Both the position numbers and the translations under genes were made by a program. Shown here piece after piece: positions 56,584 through 64,000 of a stretch of 64,000 bases of DNA. Each line of letters opens with the position of its first letter. Positions within the stretch are counted from its first letter, which is position 1. Below the pieces are notes generated by a model. The model was given only the letters and a program-made list of their open reading frames with translations, did no database searches and was not told the DNA's origin. Source of the DNA: Suttonella sp. R2A3 (GTDB lineage: Bacteria > Pseudomonadota > Gammaproteobacteria > Cardiobacteriales > Cardiobacteriaceae); NCBI RefSeq assembly GCF_021513215.1, contig NZ_CP090975.1, positions 675,501 to 739,500 of the forward strand. The letters run 5' to 3'.

Positions 56584-58475
56584 GAATTACCTTCTGGCAG
56601 TAGGCGAGGGATAATGAGCCGGATTCTGGTGCCACATCCGGGGGAAGAATCAATATACAGCGTGGCATTGATTTGATCAGCACGTTCACGCATGATAAAC
56701 AAGCCAATGTGCGCTTCTTCCGCTTCTGACAAGCGTTGTACTTCGTCGTAATCAAACCCACATCCATCGTCCTCAATATTCATGCAGAAATCACCGTCAT
56801 TATCGATGACCACGCTGATATTTTGTGCCCCAGAGTGTTTGCGGATATTGGATAAAGCTTCTTGCAGAATAAAGATTACTTGGGTTTGTTGCGCTGCATC
56901 CAGATAAATTTCATCACTGAGAATATACAAGCGCGTCGGTAGTCCGACCTGTTTCTGATAGTGGACAATCACCGCCTCAATCGATTCATGAACACTTTGG
57001 TATTGGATACGTGTGCGGAAATTATTCAATAATTCGCGCACATCTTCGTAACAATGATGGATACCATTTTGAATCAGCGTAATATTTTCTTGCAGGGATA
57101 TCTCCTTACTTAGGTTCGGATGACGACACAAAATCTGGAACTGCATATTGAGAAAAGACAAAGATTGAGCGATGCTGTCATGCAACCCGCGCGCAATCAA
57201 ATTACGCTCTTCCAGTACAGCGTATTGTTTGTGCAGGCTGTTTAAGTAAGCGTTCTCATGGGTGATGGCCAATTGTGCGTTTAAGAGTTTTAATAACCGC
57301 ACATTTTCTTCGGATAAGGTTTTATCGGCGCCTAAGTACAGCACTAAGAAGCCTTTAATAGTGTTTACATACCGAACCGGTAATAACCATAATGATACCT
57401 CCGATTTCCCATCACCACGTATCCGCAATAATGCGGTATCGTCATCATCACAGTGGGATGCGAAATATTCATCCAGTGAGATATTGTGTAACTTTGCCAA
57501 AAGCGGTTCGGAAAGCTGATACGCGGCGTTTAATTTTTGCTGTGTCGCATCCGTTAGCGAGAGATAGCCACCATCCACCGCTTGTGGTGACAGAATCTTC
57601 TCCAGAAATATCTGTAACGTTTCCTGGCCAAAAGTATTGGCATGCAGATAGGAGGTAACTTGATACAATAATTCCCAATCCTGTTTTTGGCGCAGCAAGG
57701 CGTGGGTCTTTATCGCAATTTTATCTTCCATATGCGCGTACATATCTTGTAGATGATGCGCCATCAGGTTGAATTTTTTCGCTACTTCTTCGAATTCGTC
57801 ATGCGAATGCAGATGCAGACGTGCCGATAGCTGTCCTTGTGTGAGCCTATCAATGGTTTGATTGAGTAAGGTCAGCGGATTGATTACCCAGCGGCGCAAC
57901 ATCCAAAAACTAGCGGCCACCGAACACAAAATCAGTGCAATCAAACACAGACGAATAATGCGTAACAGATGAATATTGTCGGTATTATCTCGTTCGATGG
58001 CTTGCGCGTGCAGATTAATATTTGTAGTTAGGATATCGGCCTGCTGCATTAACTCCGAGAGATTATCTGTTCCTTGATAAGCTTTTGTAGCAGCAACGAT
58101 GAAATGATCTACTCCTTGTTCAATATCCACTAACGTGTGTTGCACAGTAGTATTATCAGCACGATATGTTGTCACCGAATCGACATTTTCGCTAAGCCGA
58201 GCTAAAGCCTCACGAGTGAGAGTAATCTGTTTAGTGAATTGCTTGGATGATTCCTCTCGACTACTGGTTAACAACAGGCGATAAATCTGTTTATTCAAGT
58301 TTCCCATTTGGTTGATTACCACACCGCGATCTTCCAAGCGCCAAGTAATCAACACCGTTTGACTGACAAATACCAAAATGCATAACGCCCAGATAAAAAT
58401 CGTCGACAACAGTTTATACGATAAACTTTTGAAGCCCGCTACCGGGATAATCGAAGGAGCGTGCAACGATGTCAT
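56580..58475 (-). CDS. NarX-type sensor histidine kinase
   Basis: A 631-residue inner-membrane sensor. Two transmembrane helices flank a periplasmic region with INQMGNLNKQIYRLLL, which resembles the nitrate-binding P-box of NarX/NarQ. A HAMP segment (NPLTLLNQTIDRLTQGQLSARL), a GAF-like middle and a HisKA_3 H-box (LIARGLHDSIAQSL) follow, then the HATPase with HIGLFIMRERADQINATL. The start at 58475 gives a normal N-terminus; longer frames reach 58583. It pairs with the response regulator by overlap. Confidence 0.85.
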   Translation of the reverse strand: MTSLHAPSIIPVAGFKSLSYKLLSTIFIWALCILVFVSQTVLITWRLEDRGVVINQMGNLNKQIYRLLLTSSREESSKQFTKQITLTREALARLSENVDSVTTYRADNTTVQHTLVDIEQGVDHFIVAATKAYQGTDNLSELMQQADILTTNINLHAQAIERDNTDNIHLLRIIRLCLIALILCSVAASFWMLRRWVINPLTLLNQTIDRLTQGQLSARLHLHSHDEFEEVAKKFNLMAHHLQDMYAHMEDKIAIKTHALLRQKQDWELLYQVTSYLHANTFGQETLQIFLEKILSPQAVDGGYLSLTDATQQKLNAAYQLSEPLLAKLHNISLDEYFASHCDDDDTALLRIRGDGKSEVSLWLLPVRYVNTIKGFLVLYLGADKTLSEENVRLLKLLNAQLAITHENAYLNSLHKQYAVLEERNLIARGLHDSIAQSLSFLNMQFQILCRHPNLSKEISLQENITLIQNGIHHCYEDVRELLNNFRTRIQYQSVHESIEAVIVHYQKQVGLPTRLYILSDEIYLDAAQQTQVIFILQEALSNIRKHSGAQNISVVIDNDGDFCMNIEDDGCGFDYDEVQRLSEAEEAHIGLFIMRERADQINATLYIDSSPGCGTRIRLIIPRLLPEGNS

Positions 58476-58610
58476 AAACGAGTGTGGCGTTAAATAAAAA
58501 TAGTTATTATTTATTTTAGCAGTATCCAGAATATCTGTCAGCCACCTTGTCACCTTCAGAAGCATTTGGACGAGTGTGCCCACGCACCACGAATATCAAC
58601 CTGTCCCTTA

Positions 58611-59060
58611 TTACCAAGCCCAATAAAATATCGCCTTTGCCAGAAAAATAATTAAAATCATATGGGTAAATACACTAAGATGGATGATTTTGAAGTATGC
58701 GCTTTTCATTCTTTTGCTAATCAGCAGAAACATGGCCGTAAAAAAATGACACAGTACGCTTATTGCTAGAATGATTTTAAGTAGTAGCAAGCTGGCGAAT
58801 CCTGTTTGCAATGGGTGTTCCAGCATCGGTAAATAACGCCCCCATATCATCCCCAGCCCTCCGCCATAGAGCATCAGCAGCACCCATGGCATAATTTTAC
58901 GCGCGCGGGATCCAATAGAAATTTCCAGTGCATTCATAAACTCCGCTGGAAATTGTTTGCGGATGCCTTCTAAAATCAACACCTCAAAAAATACAGCGCC
59001 AGCAAAAATTACTGCGGCAAATAGATGTATGGTTAGAAAAACAGGGTAATAGGCTTCCAT
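58611..59060 (-). CDS. CopD-like four-helix membrane protein
   Basis: A 149-residue inner-membrane protein with four helices. Histidines near helix starts (TIHLFAAVIFAG, CHFFTAMF, IHLSVFTHM) could bind heme or copper, as in CopD-like families. It lies 5' of the sensor gene and 450 bp 3' of a TonB receptor on the same strand, with a Fur-like half-site upstream. Function is not certain. Confidence 0.55.
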   Translation of the reverse strand: MEAYYPVFLTIHLFAAVIFAGAVFFEVLILEGIRKQFPAEFMNALEISIGSRARKIMPWVLLMLYGGGLGMIWGRYLPMLEHPLQTGFASLLLLKIILAISVLCHFFTAMFLLISKRMKSAYFKIIHLSVFTHMILIIFLAKAIFYWAW

Positions 59061-59514
59061 AAAAATAATTCTTTAAAATAAATATTTTAAATTCAGTATG
59101 ATCTCACTTTGTTGATAACGATAAAATGCAGAATTACTGTACTGTATTGTACGTTTAAAGCGCAGCTTGGGATAAATACCTTAGACCACCATTGCCGAAC
59201 ACCTACCTTAGCCATCAATATAGTTTGTTTAAGGAAGCCCTGAGAAGCTTACGTAGCGACTTTCGTCATTCTTTTTCTGTCATGGGAAAAGAAGAATCAC
59301 TATTCTTCGCAAAAGCCACCTTATCTGTGCCATGTATCCTTACAAACAAGTTTCTTATAGATTGCTTAGAGATAAAAATCTCCTTATCACAAGTTAAAAA
59401 AAACTACCGCCGTTTTTTTGCAAGATGAAAAAACCGGTAAAAAAAGAGGTAGGTTGTTTGCCAGATTATAACAATCTGGCGTTATTTTATGTTTATGCGT
59501 AGTCAAGCTTAAAA
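59061..59514. other. Intergenic stretch with weak open frames
   Basis: About 450 bp separate the TonB receptor stop from the membrane-protein start. It contains the Fur-like site at 59114 and a 78-codon plus-strand frame (59192-59428) without a ribosome-binding site or recognisable family. GCCAGATT / AATCTGGC at 59460-59480 is an 8-bp hairpin that may terminate the receptor mRNA. Confidence 0.45.
59114..59132. promoter_or_regulatory. Partial Fur-like box upstream of membrane protein
   Basis: GATAACGATAAAATGCAGA shares its first half with the Fur box at 63165, then diverges. It lies about 55 bp upstream of the gene starting at 59060 on the minus strand. A weak candidate only. Confidence 0.35.
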
Positions 59515-62500
59515 TCAGAACCTGCCTTTAAACCCGACGCTAAAGGTACGTCCTGGTCCGGGTACGGCGACACTGGACATAGGGTCAAGATAATAGCGGT
59601 CGGTTAGATTAGTAATCCCAAAATTCACGGCGAAGTTCTTATTGATTTGATAGCGGCCATAGGCATCTATTACCAAAGAAGAATCCCAGCTATAAGGTTT
59701 GCCGGTCGTATCATACATCGAACCAAAACCTTCTTTGAGCAAGCGGTCATAGCCGGAATTGTCCACCTTGCTGTGATAAACCCCACGCATACCCAGCTCC
59801 AGTTTCTCATCCAGCAAGCGCGTACCCACATCCAGATTGAGTGAATATTTAGGCTGCAGAGCTTGGTAAGAGCGGGTTTTGCCAAAGCTGCCTTCCACAC
59901 ATTGTGGTGCACGACGCAAATACATATCGTGCAAAAAAGCTACTTGGCGGTCACACATTTTTTGTGACAAACGATAGGTGGCGCCGAACGAAGCAAAGTA
60001 ATTACCAGTGTCAATGCGGCTTTGCAGCTCCAACCCTTTGCTGGTTTTTTTATCGTACTGATAAATCGCCCAGTCATTAGAAGTATCAATCACATTTTTT
60101 ATCGTATTGCTGTAATAGGTCAGGCGTACATCACCATAGCGCAGCTGTGGCCAATAGGGGGTAAAGGTAAAGCCATAGCCTATTTCCCAATTGGTGCTGC
60201 GCTCAGGTTTGAGCACAAAACCAGGCTTGATTGGTACATCAAACTTAGCCACACCTTCACTGGAACTGGCAATTTCATAAACGCTAGGGAAGCGGGTTAA
60301 CTGTGCATAGCGGGCAAAAATGCGCTGGTTATCGCTAAGGTGGTAGGTAACCGCCAGCATAGGCGACCAGGCTTGGTGATTGAGTTTGGGTGGGATCGCC
60401 CATTTTTGCTCTTCAGTAAGACCTTTAACGATGTATTGGTATTCAGGTCCACCAATATCTTGTATATAACCATGTCCGGGCTTTCTGGCATCCCCTGCGT
60501 ACGCAGACGCAGAAGCACCGTTGGTGTAGCGTAATTTATTTGTCTCATAACTGTTCGGATTACTGCCAGTTGGTATAAGGTGCTTGTAATAAGAACCACT
60601 CAACCCTTGGACATTGCTGACTTTCTCATCAAAAAACCCGGGAGTAAAGGTTTTTTCCACCTCAGAAATATCCAGTCGCTTATTATGATAGGGCACATAA
60701 ATGGCACGGCTACGGTAATAGGCCTTCGGGTTAGGGTTCGTACGGCCGCCATCCCCATAGCTGTCGGCAGTGGTAATGTTGATCCGATAGGTATCTGAAT
60801 TATAATAGGTGCCATAACCCCATTTTTTGCCGTGAGCTTGCTTTGATTCGGTCAATGCTTTGGCGGAAGCAGTCCATTCTGGTGTGCCAGGAGTAGACGC
60901 ACTAAACACTCTTTCAGCTTCTTCTACTTTTCTCCAATCTTTTAATTCAGCATCACTGAGCAATTCTTTATAGCCCATATTGTAGCCGTCTATATAAGTG
61001 GTTTCGCCATTGCCGCCGCCACCGTAGCGTGGGTTGCGGCTTTTGCGTGCTGCGGCCAGTGCGACATCTTCGCCTTGAAAGCTTTGATAACGCACGCCTG
61101 CTTGAATCTCTAAACGATCGGTAGGCTGCCAGTCAAAACTGATATTAGTGCCCCATTCATACCGTTCAGCACTGCGCGGTCCGGCCGCCGCCGCCATACC
61201 GGTGACAATGCCATACATATTAAACAGATCATTGGAATTGATGATTTTTGTGCTTTCTTCTAGTTTTTCACGTTGGTAATCCGCCGATATCGTCATGGCT
61301 AAATTATCGTGCAAGAGAAAACGGTTACTAATATCAAAGCCGCTGCGAGTAACATTTGTGCTTTGCTGGGCACCAGAAATCACCTCATAGCGGTTGGGGC
61401 TGAGTTTATTGTACTGATCCTGATTGTGTGCCTGTGCCATTTTAATGGTTCTTTCAATATCCGATGGAGTAGCGGGAAGACCCATACCTTCCAGCATTTG
61501 TTTGATGCTGGCGGGATCGGTTGGTATATATTGCGGTGCTGGCTTATTGGCATCGGATAGTTTAATTATTTCGGCTTCGGTAGTATTTTCGTCCCAATCT
61601 ATACCATAAAAGGTTTTGTACTGATTACGGATATCAGCACAGGTTTGACCAATACTGGCTCGTTCCGGAGACGGTTTACCGCGTACATTACACCAACGCC
61701 AGGCATCATAAAGCTGATCCGGTTTATTAACAACCAGTGGCATAGCGCCACTTTGATGGCGTTCACTGTCGGTACGTACATGCCAGGCATTGGCTTGCAA
61801 GTTAATCCATTTGTTGTTTTCCGGCTGCCATTCATAGTCGATTTTATAAGTGCCAGTTTGAATTTTACTGCTGATATTCGGTACTTGTGGTGGTGGAGGT
61901 ATCTTGGAGTAACGCGAGCCTTCGCTATAATTTAAAATATAGCTGGTAACAAACGGATTAACCTCACCAAACAGGATATTGGTATTCATATATTGCAGAC
62001 CGATTTTCTGTTCATTCGGCAAATACCAGTTGTTTTTCAATAGCAGGGTGTTGGTTTCAGTATTGCTGTTAAATACTTCTTCGCCCGGGCTGTACATTTT
62101 TGCCATATTGGGTACAAAAGAAGCCGAAGTTCGGCAATCGTCATGTGTGCCGCCATTTTCAGAACATGTTATCGAACCAAAAATCGGATTATTCATATAG
62201 GCATCCGCGCCGTGCTTACCGGCAAAGTAATTGCCTTTACTGCGGTAGCTGTAGGCGGCCAAGCCATCGACCACATCCGTTTTAAAGGCGGCTGATAAGA
62301 GGTAAGACTGATCACCACCAAATTTAAAATTATCGGAACCGTTTTTTTGTTTGGGCGGTTCAGCGCTATCTAAAATTAATGAATGCGGGCTTTTGGTGTA
62401 TAAAAAAGGATCAATCCCACCACCCGGACCATCGGCCGTTGCGCCACCGGGTAAGGTGCGATAGTCTTCCCAGCCAAGATATTTGCGCAAATCATTTTGA

Positions 62501-63117
62501 TTTTCGGTACTGTTGCCGGAAAAAGAGGTTTTAATTTCAAAGCCCCATTTATCGCCTTCTGGGATGACATCTTCCGCTTCTATGGTACGGATCGTCATGG
62601 AGCCGCCAACCCCAGATTTTACGCCACGCGTCATCGCTGGGCTTTTTTCCACCGCGATACTACGAAACAGCGCCGGGTCAACATAATTGCGATCCCCTAC
62701 ACCATAGTTATTCAACCACACATCCACAGTCTGTTCGGTGCCGTCTATGGTCACTGGAATACGCCCTTTGCCAGCAATACCACGAATATTGGGGGTAATC
62801 GCGCTACCTGCAGTACGGCTATTCATGTTGTACACACCATTAAGGCCTTTGAGCACATCACCCGCCGAATCAACACGATAACGCTCCAAGTATTCTTGAC
62901 CAACATAAACATTGGATACGTTTTTGCTGTATACCTGCTCCGCACCTTTTTCATCTTGGGTCAGTTTTCTACCCATGACTTCAATTTCAGACAACGACTC
63001 TTTAACTAGCTGTTCTGTATCGTTGGTATTTTGAGCTGCTGCAGGAAAAACCATGAGACAGCCTGAACCGGTAATCAACATAACCAATGTGCTACCTCTA
63101 AAGACGTTATTATTCAT
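59515..63117 (-). CDS. TonB-dependent outer-membrane receptor, large (1,200 residues)
   Basis: An outer-membrane receptor with a signal peptide ending near AAAQ, a TonB-box-like SEIEVMGRK segment, an N-terminal plug (VLKGLNGVYNMNSRTAGSAITPNIRGIAGKGR) and a long beta-barrel whose last strand ends FSVGFKGRF with a terminal Phe. The size exceeds typical siderophore receptors (700-900 residues) and recalls large Neisseria receptors such as TdfG. Large extracellular loops are likely. The ligand is unknown; iron, heme or host protein is inferred from the Fur box at 63165. Confidence 0.85.
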   Translation of the reverse strand: MNNNVFRGSTLVMLITGSGCLMVFPAAAQNTNDTEQLVKESLSEIEVMGRKLTQDEKGAEQVYSKNVSNVYVGQEYLERYRVDSAGDVLKGLNGVYNMNSRTAGSAITPNIRGIAGKGRIPVTIDGTEQTVDVWLNNYGVGDRNYVDPALFRSIAVEKSPAMTRGVKSGVGGSMTIRTIEAEDVIPEGDKWGFEIKTSFSGNSTENQNDLRKYLGWEDYRTLPGGATADGPGGGIDPFLYTKSPHSLILDSAEPPKQKNGSDNFKFGGDQSYLLSAAFKTDVVDGLAAYSYRSKGNYFAGKHGADAYMNNPIFGSITCSENGGTHDDCRTSASFVPNMAKMYSPGEEVFNSNTETNTLLLKNNWYLPNEQKIGLQYMNTNILFGEVNPFVTSYILNYSEGSRYSKIPPPPQVPNISSKIQTGTYKIDYEWQPENNKWINLQANAWHVRTDSERHQSGAMPLVVNKPDQLYDAWRWCNVRGKPSPERASIGQTCADIRNQYKTFYGIDWDENTTEAEIIKLSDANKPAPQYIPTDPASIKQMLEGMGLPATPSDIERTIKMAQAHNQDQYNKLSPNRYEVISGAQQSTNVTRSGFDISNRFLLHDNLAMTISADYQREKLEESTKIINSNDLFNMYGIVTGMAAAAGPRSAERYEWGTNISFDWQPTDRLEIQAGVRYQSFQGEDVALAAARKSRNPRYGGGGNGETTYIDGYNMGYKELLSDAELKDWRKVEEAERVFSASTPGTPEWTASAKALTESKQAHGKKWGYGTYYNSDTYRINITTADSYGDGGRTNPNPKAYYRSRAIYVPYHNKRLDISEVEKTFTPGFFDEKVSNVQGLSGSYYKHLIPTGSNPNSYETNKLRYTNGASASAYAGDARKPGHGYIQDIGGPEYQYIVKGLTEEQKWAIPPKLNHQAWSPMLAVTYHLSDNQRIFARYAQLTRFPSVYEIASSSEGVAKFDVPIKPGFVLKPERSTNWEIGYGFTFTPYWPQLRYGDVRLTYYSNTIKNVIDTSNDWAIYQYDKKTSKGLELQSRIDTGNYFASFGATYRLSQKMCDRQVAFLHDMYLRRAPQCVEGSFGKTRSYQALQPKYSLNLDVGTRLLDEKLELGMRGVYHSKVDNSGYDRLLKEGFGSMYDTTGKPYSWDSSLVIDAYGRYQINKNFAVNFGITNLTDRYYLDPMSSVAVPGPGRTFSVGFKGRF

Positions 63118-63164
63118 AGTGATTCCCTATAAAGTAAGATTAATTAATATATTTTAATAGCAAT

Positions 63165-63183
63165 GATAACGATAATCATTAGC
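63165..63183. promoter_or_regulatory. Fur box upstream of TonB receptor
   Basis: GATAACGATAATCATTAGC matches 17 of 19 positions of the Fur consensus GATAATGATAATCATTATC. It lies 48 bp upstream of the receptor ATG, where it would repress transcription when iron is ample. Confidence 0.85.
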
Positions 63184-63397
63184 TAAAAATGATTAATTTA
63201 CCTAGTTATTTATGATTAGTTATCCGCAGAATAGAGAGATCCATTTGCAGAAAAAATGTGTATTTTTTCGATCTTAACCCCAGATAAGAGGCATATAGAG
63301 TGGTGTGATGTTTAAGTAAAGAAGCGTTATTTTATTCGCCGAATATACACAAGTATTGTTGCAGTGCTACCGGATTTATAGAAAACACAATCATCAA

Positions 63398-63427
63398 GAA
63401 AAGAAAAACCGCTGATAGAACAGCGGT
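63398..63427 (-). terminator. Terminator after the ssrA 3' segment
   Basis: Read on the minus strand, ACCGCTG and CAGCGGT form a 7-bp stem with a 6-base loop followed by TTTTCTTTTC. It lies 26 bases after the CCA end of the tmRNA segment and fits its native terminator. Confidence 0.75.
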
Positions 63428-63452
63428 CTTTGAACTTAATCAGAAAAACAAT

Positions 63453-63570
63453 TGGTGGAGATGGGGAATTTGAACCCCCGTCTGCGAATTCGCCACTACG
63501 GTAGCGCATGCTTAGCGCCGTTATTTGTGCTGACTCATCGCCTCGCCAACGCTAAACATCAGCGATGTCA
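63453..63570 (-). ncRNA. ssrA: 3' part of tmRNA (ssrA), 5' part absent
   Basis: On the minus strand the segment ends CTAAGCATG...ACCG...GAATTCGCAGACGG, then GGGGTTCAAATTCCCC and CATCTCCACCA. This is the conserved tmRNA 3' end with T-arm and CCA. Upstream a pseudoknot-like region (GCTGAC...GTCAGC pairing) continues to about 63575. The 5' acceptor strand (GGAGATG), the D-like region and the tag-peptide frame are not found, because aqpZ coding sequence begins at 63643. The 5' limit of similarity is approximate. It could be a leftover of an ssrA integration event or a misassembly. Confidence 0.75.
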
Positions 63571-63642
63571 GCAAAGTCTAATGTCGCAAAAGGCGTGCAG
63601 CTTTGCTGCGTCCCTACCAGCAAGTTATGACGATTTCTGAAG

Positions 63643-64000
63643 TTATTCTTTCTCACTACCGATAAAACGATAGACGACGGCACCAAGCACACCGCCAACG
63701 ATCGGAGCTACCCAGAAAAGCCAAAGCTGTGCAACTGCCCAGTCACCAACAAAAATAGCAACACCTGTGCTACGTGCAGGGTTTACAGATGTATTTGTAA
63801 CCGGGATGCTAATTAAATGGATCAATGTTAAGCACAAACCAATGGCAATAGGTGCAAAACCCTGTGGTGCACGTTTATCCGTAGCGCCAAGAATGACGAC
63901 AAGAAACATCATAGTCATCACAACTTCAGTGATCAAAGCAGCTTGCAAACTATATCCACCCGGTGAATGGTCGCCATAGCCATTTGAAGCAAAACCTGCA
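63643..64000 (-). CDS. aqpZ: Aquaporin Z, C-terminal part (runs off the window)
   Basis: A water channel of the inner membrane. The window holds the last 119 residues: [30 protein letters not shown], the second NPA motif in [16 protein letters not shown], and the [20 protein letters not shown] last helix. These align closely with E. coli AqpZ. The N-terminal part lies right of the window. It ends about 70 bp before the tmRNA-like segment. Confidence 0.93.
   Translation of the reverse strand, partial: AGFASNGYGDHSPGGYSLQAALITEVVMTMMFLVVILGATDKRAPQGFAPIAIGLCLTLIHLISIPVTNTSVNPARSTGVAIFVGDWAVAQLWLFWVAPIVGGVLGAVVYRFIGSEKE

Noticed and set aside
59192-59428. 78-codon plus-strand gene
   Set aside because: No ribosome-binding site, no recognisable domain, and unusual composition; probably chance.
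63453-63642. Circularly permuted two-piece tmRNA
   Set aside because: In permuted genes the 5' coding piece follows the CCA end after a short spacer. Here a terminator follows and no GGAGATG acceptor strand or tag frame is found downstream.
1-64000. CRISPR array or prophage
   Set aside because: No short regularly spaced repeats and no cas, integrase, capsid or tail genes were seen.

Overview
The window is a gammaproteobacterial chromosome segment with tightly packed housekeeping genes. No ribosomal RNA, phage or transposase gene was recognised. Gene orders such as rpsP-rimM-trmD-rplS, minCDE, frdABCD and ygfB//zapA, together with a UbiM-type hydroxylase, a short adenylate kinase, NarX/NarL-type regulators and a Fur-controlled TonB receptor, would suit a small-genome host-associated gammaproteobacterium. 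A Cardiobacteriales member is my best guess, but this rests on gene content and recall only.

Layout. 1-6.1 kb: a MerR metal regulator, then an oligopeptide ABC transporter (oppBC with a fused oppD-oppF ATPase and a TonB-like C-terminal-domain protein on the minus strand, oppA divergent). 6.4-12.9 kb: pgk, gap, tkt and the periplasmic protease prc. 13-14.9 kb: an ars operon (arsR-arsC-acr3). 15-18.6 kb: sirtuin, DUF423 protein, inositol-phosphatase-family enzyme, adk, aroC. 18.6-23.9 kb: tmcA, a ubiM-like hydroxylase and an ialB-like gene, disturbed by a 2,063-bp direct tandem duplication. This gives two ubiM copies, a tmcA fragment and a truncated ialB copy. 24-33.3 kb: serB-like, HerA-like ATPase, minCDE, hslR, gor, pncA, purN, purD. 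33.3-37.8 kb: phosphate transporter, DMT exporter, gmk, zapA and a coiled-coil protein, ygfB. 37.9-42.2 kb: elongator tRNA-Met, a Tat-exported mepK-like endopeptidase, rpsP-rimM-trmD-rplS-cysQ, acyl-CoA thioesterase. 42.3-45 kb: lipoprotein and an autoregulated-looking trpR-trpE-trpG operon. 45.2-48.5 kb: frdABCD.

48.6-64 kb is more accessory. It holds a frameshifted PLP racemase, a secreted decaheme c-type cytochrome and a run of six small genes resembling polymorphic-toxin immunity arrays (DUF4272, Cys-rich, TPR-like, DUF4274, DUF4303, SMI1/KNR4). It continues with a NarL/NarX-type two-component pair, a small membrane protein, a 1,200-residue TonB-dependent receptor behind a near-consensus Fur box, the 3' part of an ssrA (tmRNA) gene without its 5' part, and the 3' end of aqpZ.

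Together the genes point to facultative or anaerobic respiration (fumarate reductase, multiheme cytochrome, NarX/NarL, ubiquinone hydroxylase), peptide scavenging, iron-regulated uptake, and arsenic and divalent-metal responses. The observations most worth checking are the exact tandem duplication around ubiM, the immunity-like gene array, the decaheme cytochrome, the G-tract frameshift in the racemase and the incomplete ssrA. Three of these (duplication, frameshift, incomplete ssrA) could be real or assembly artefacts, and the sequence alone does not decide.
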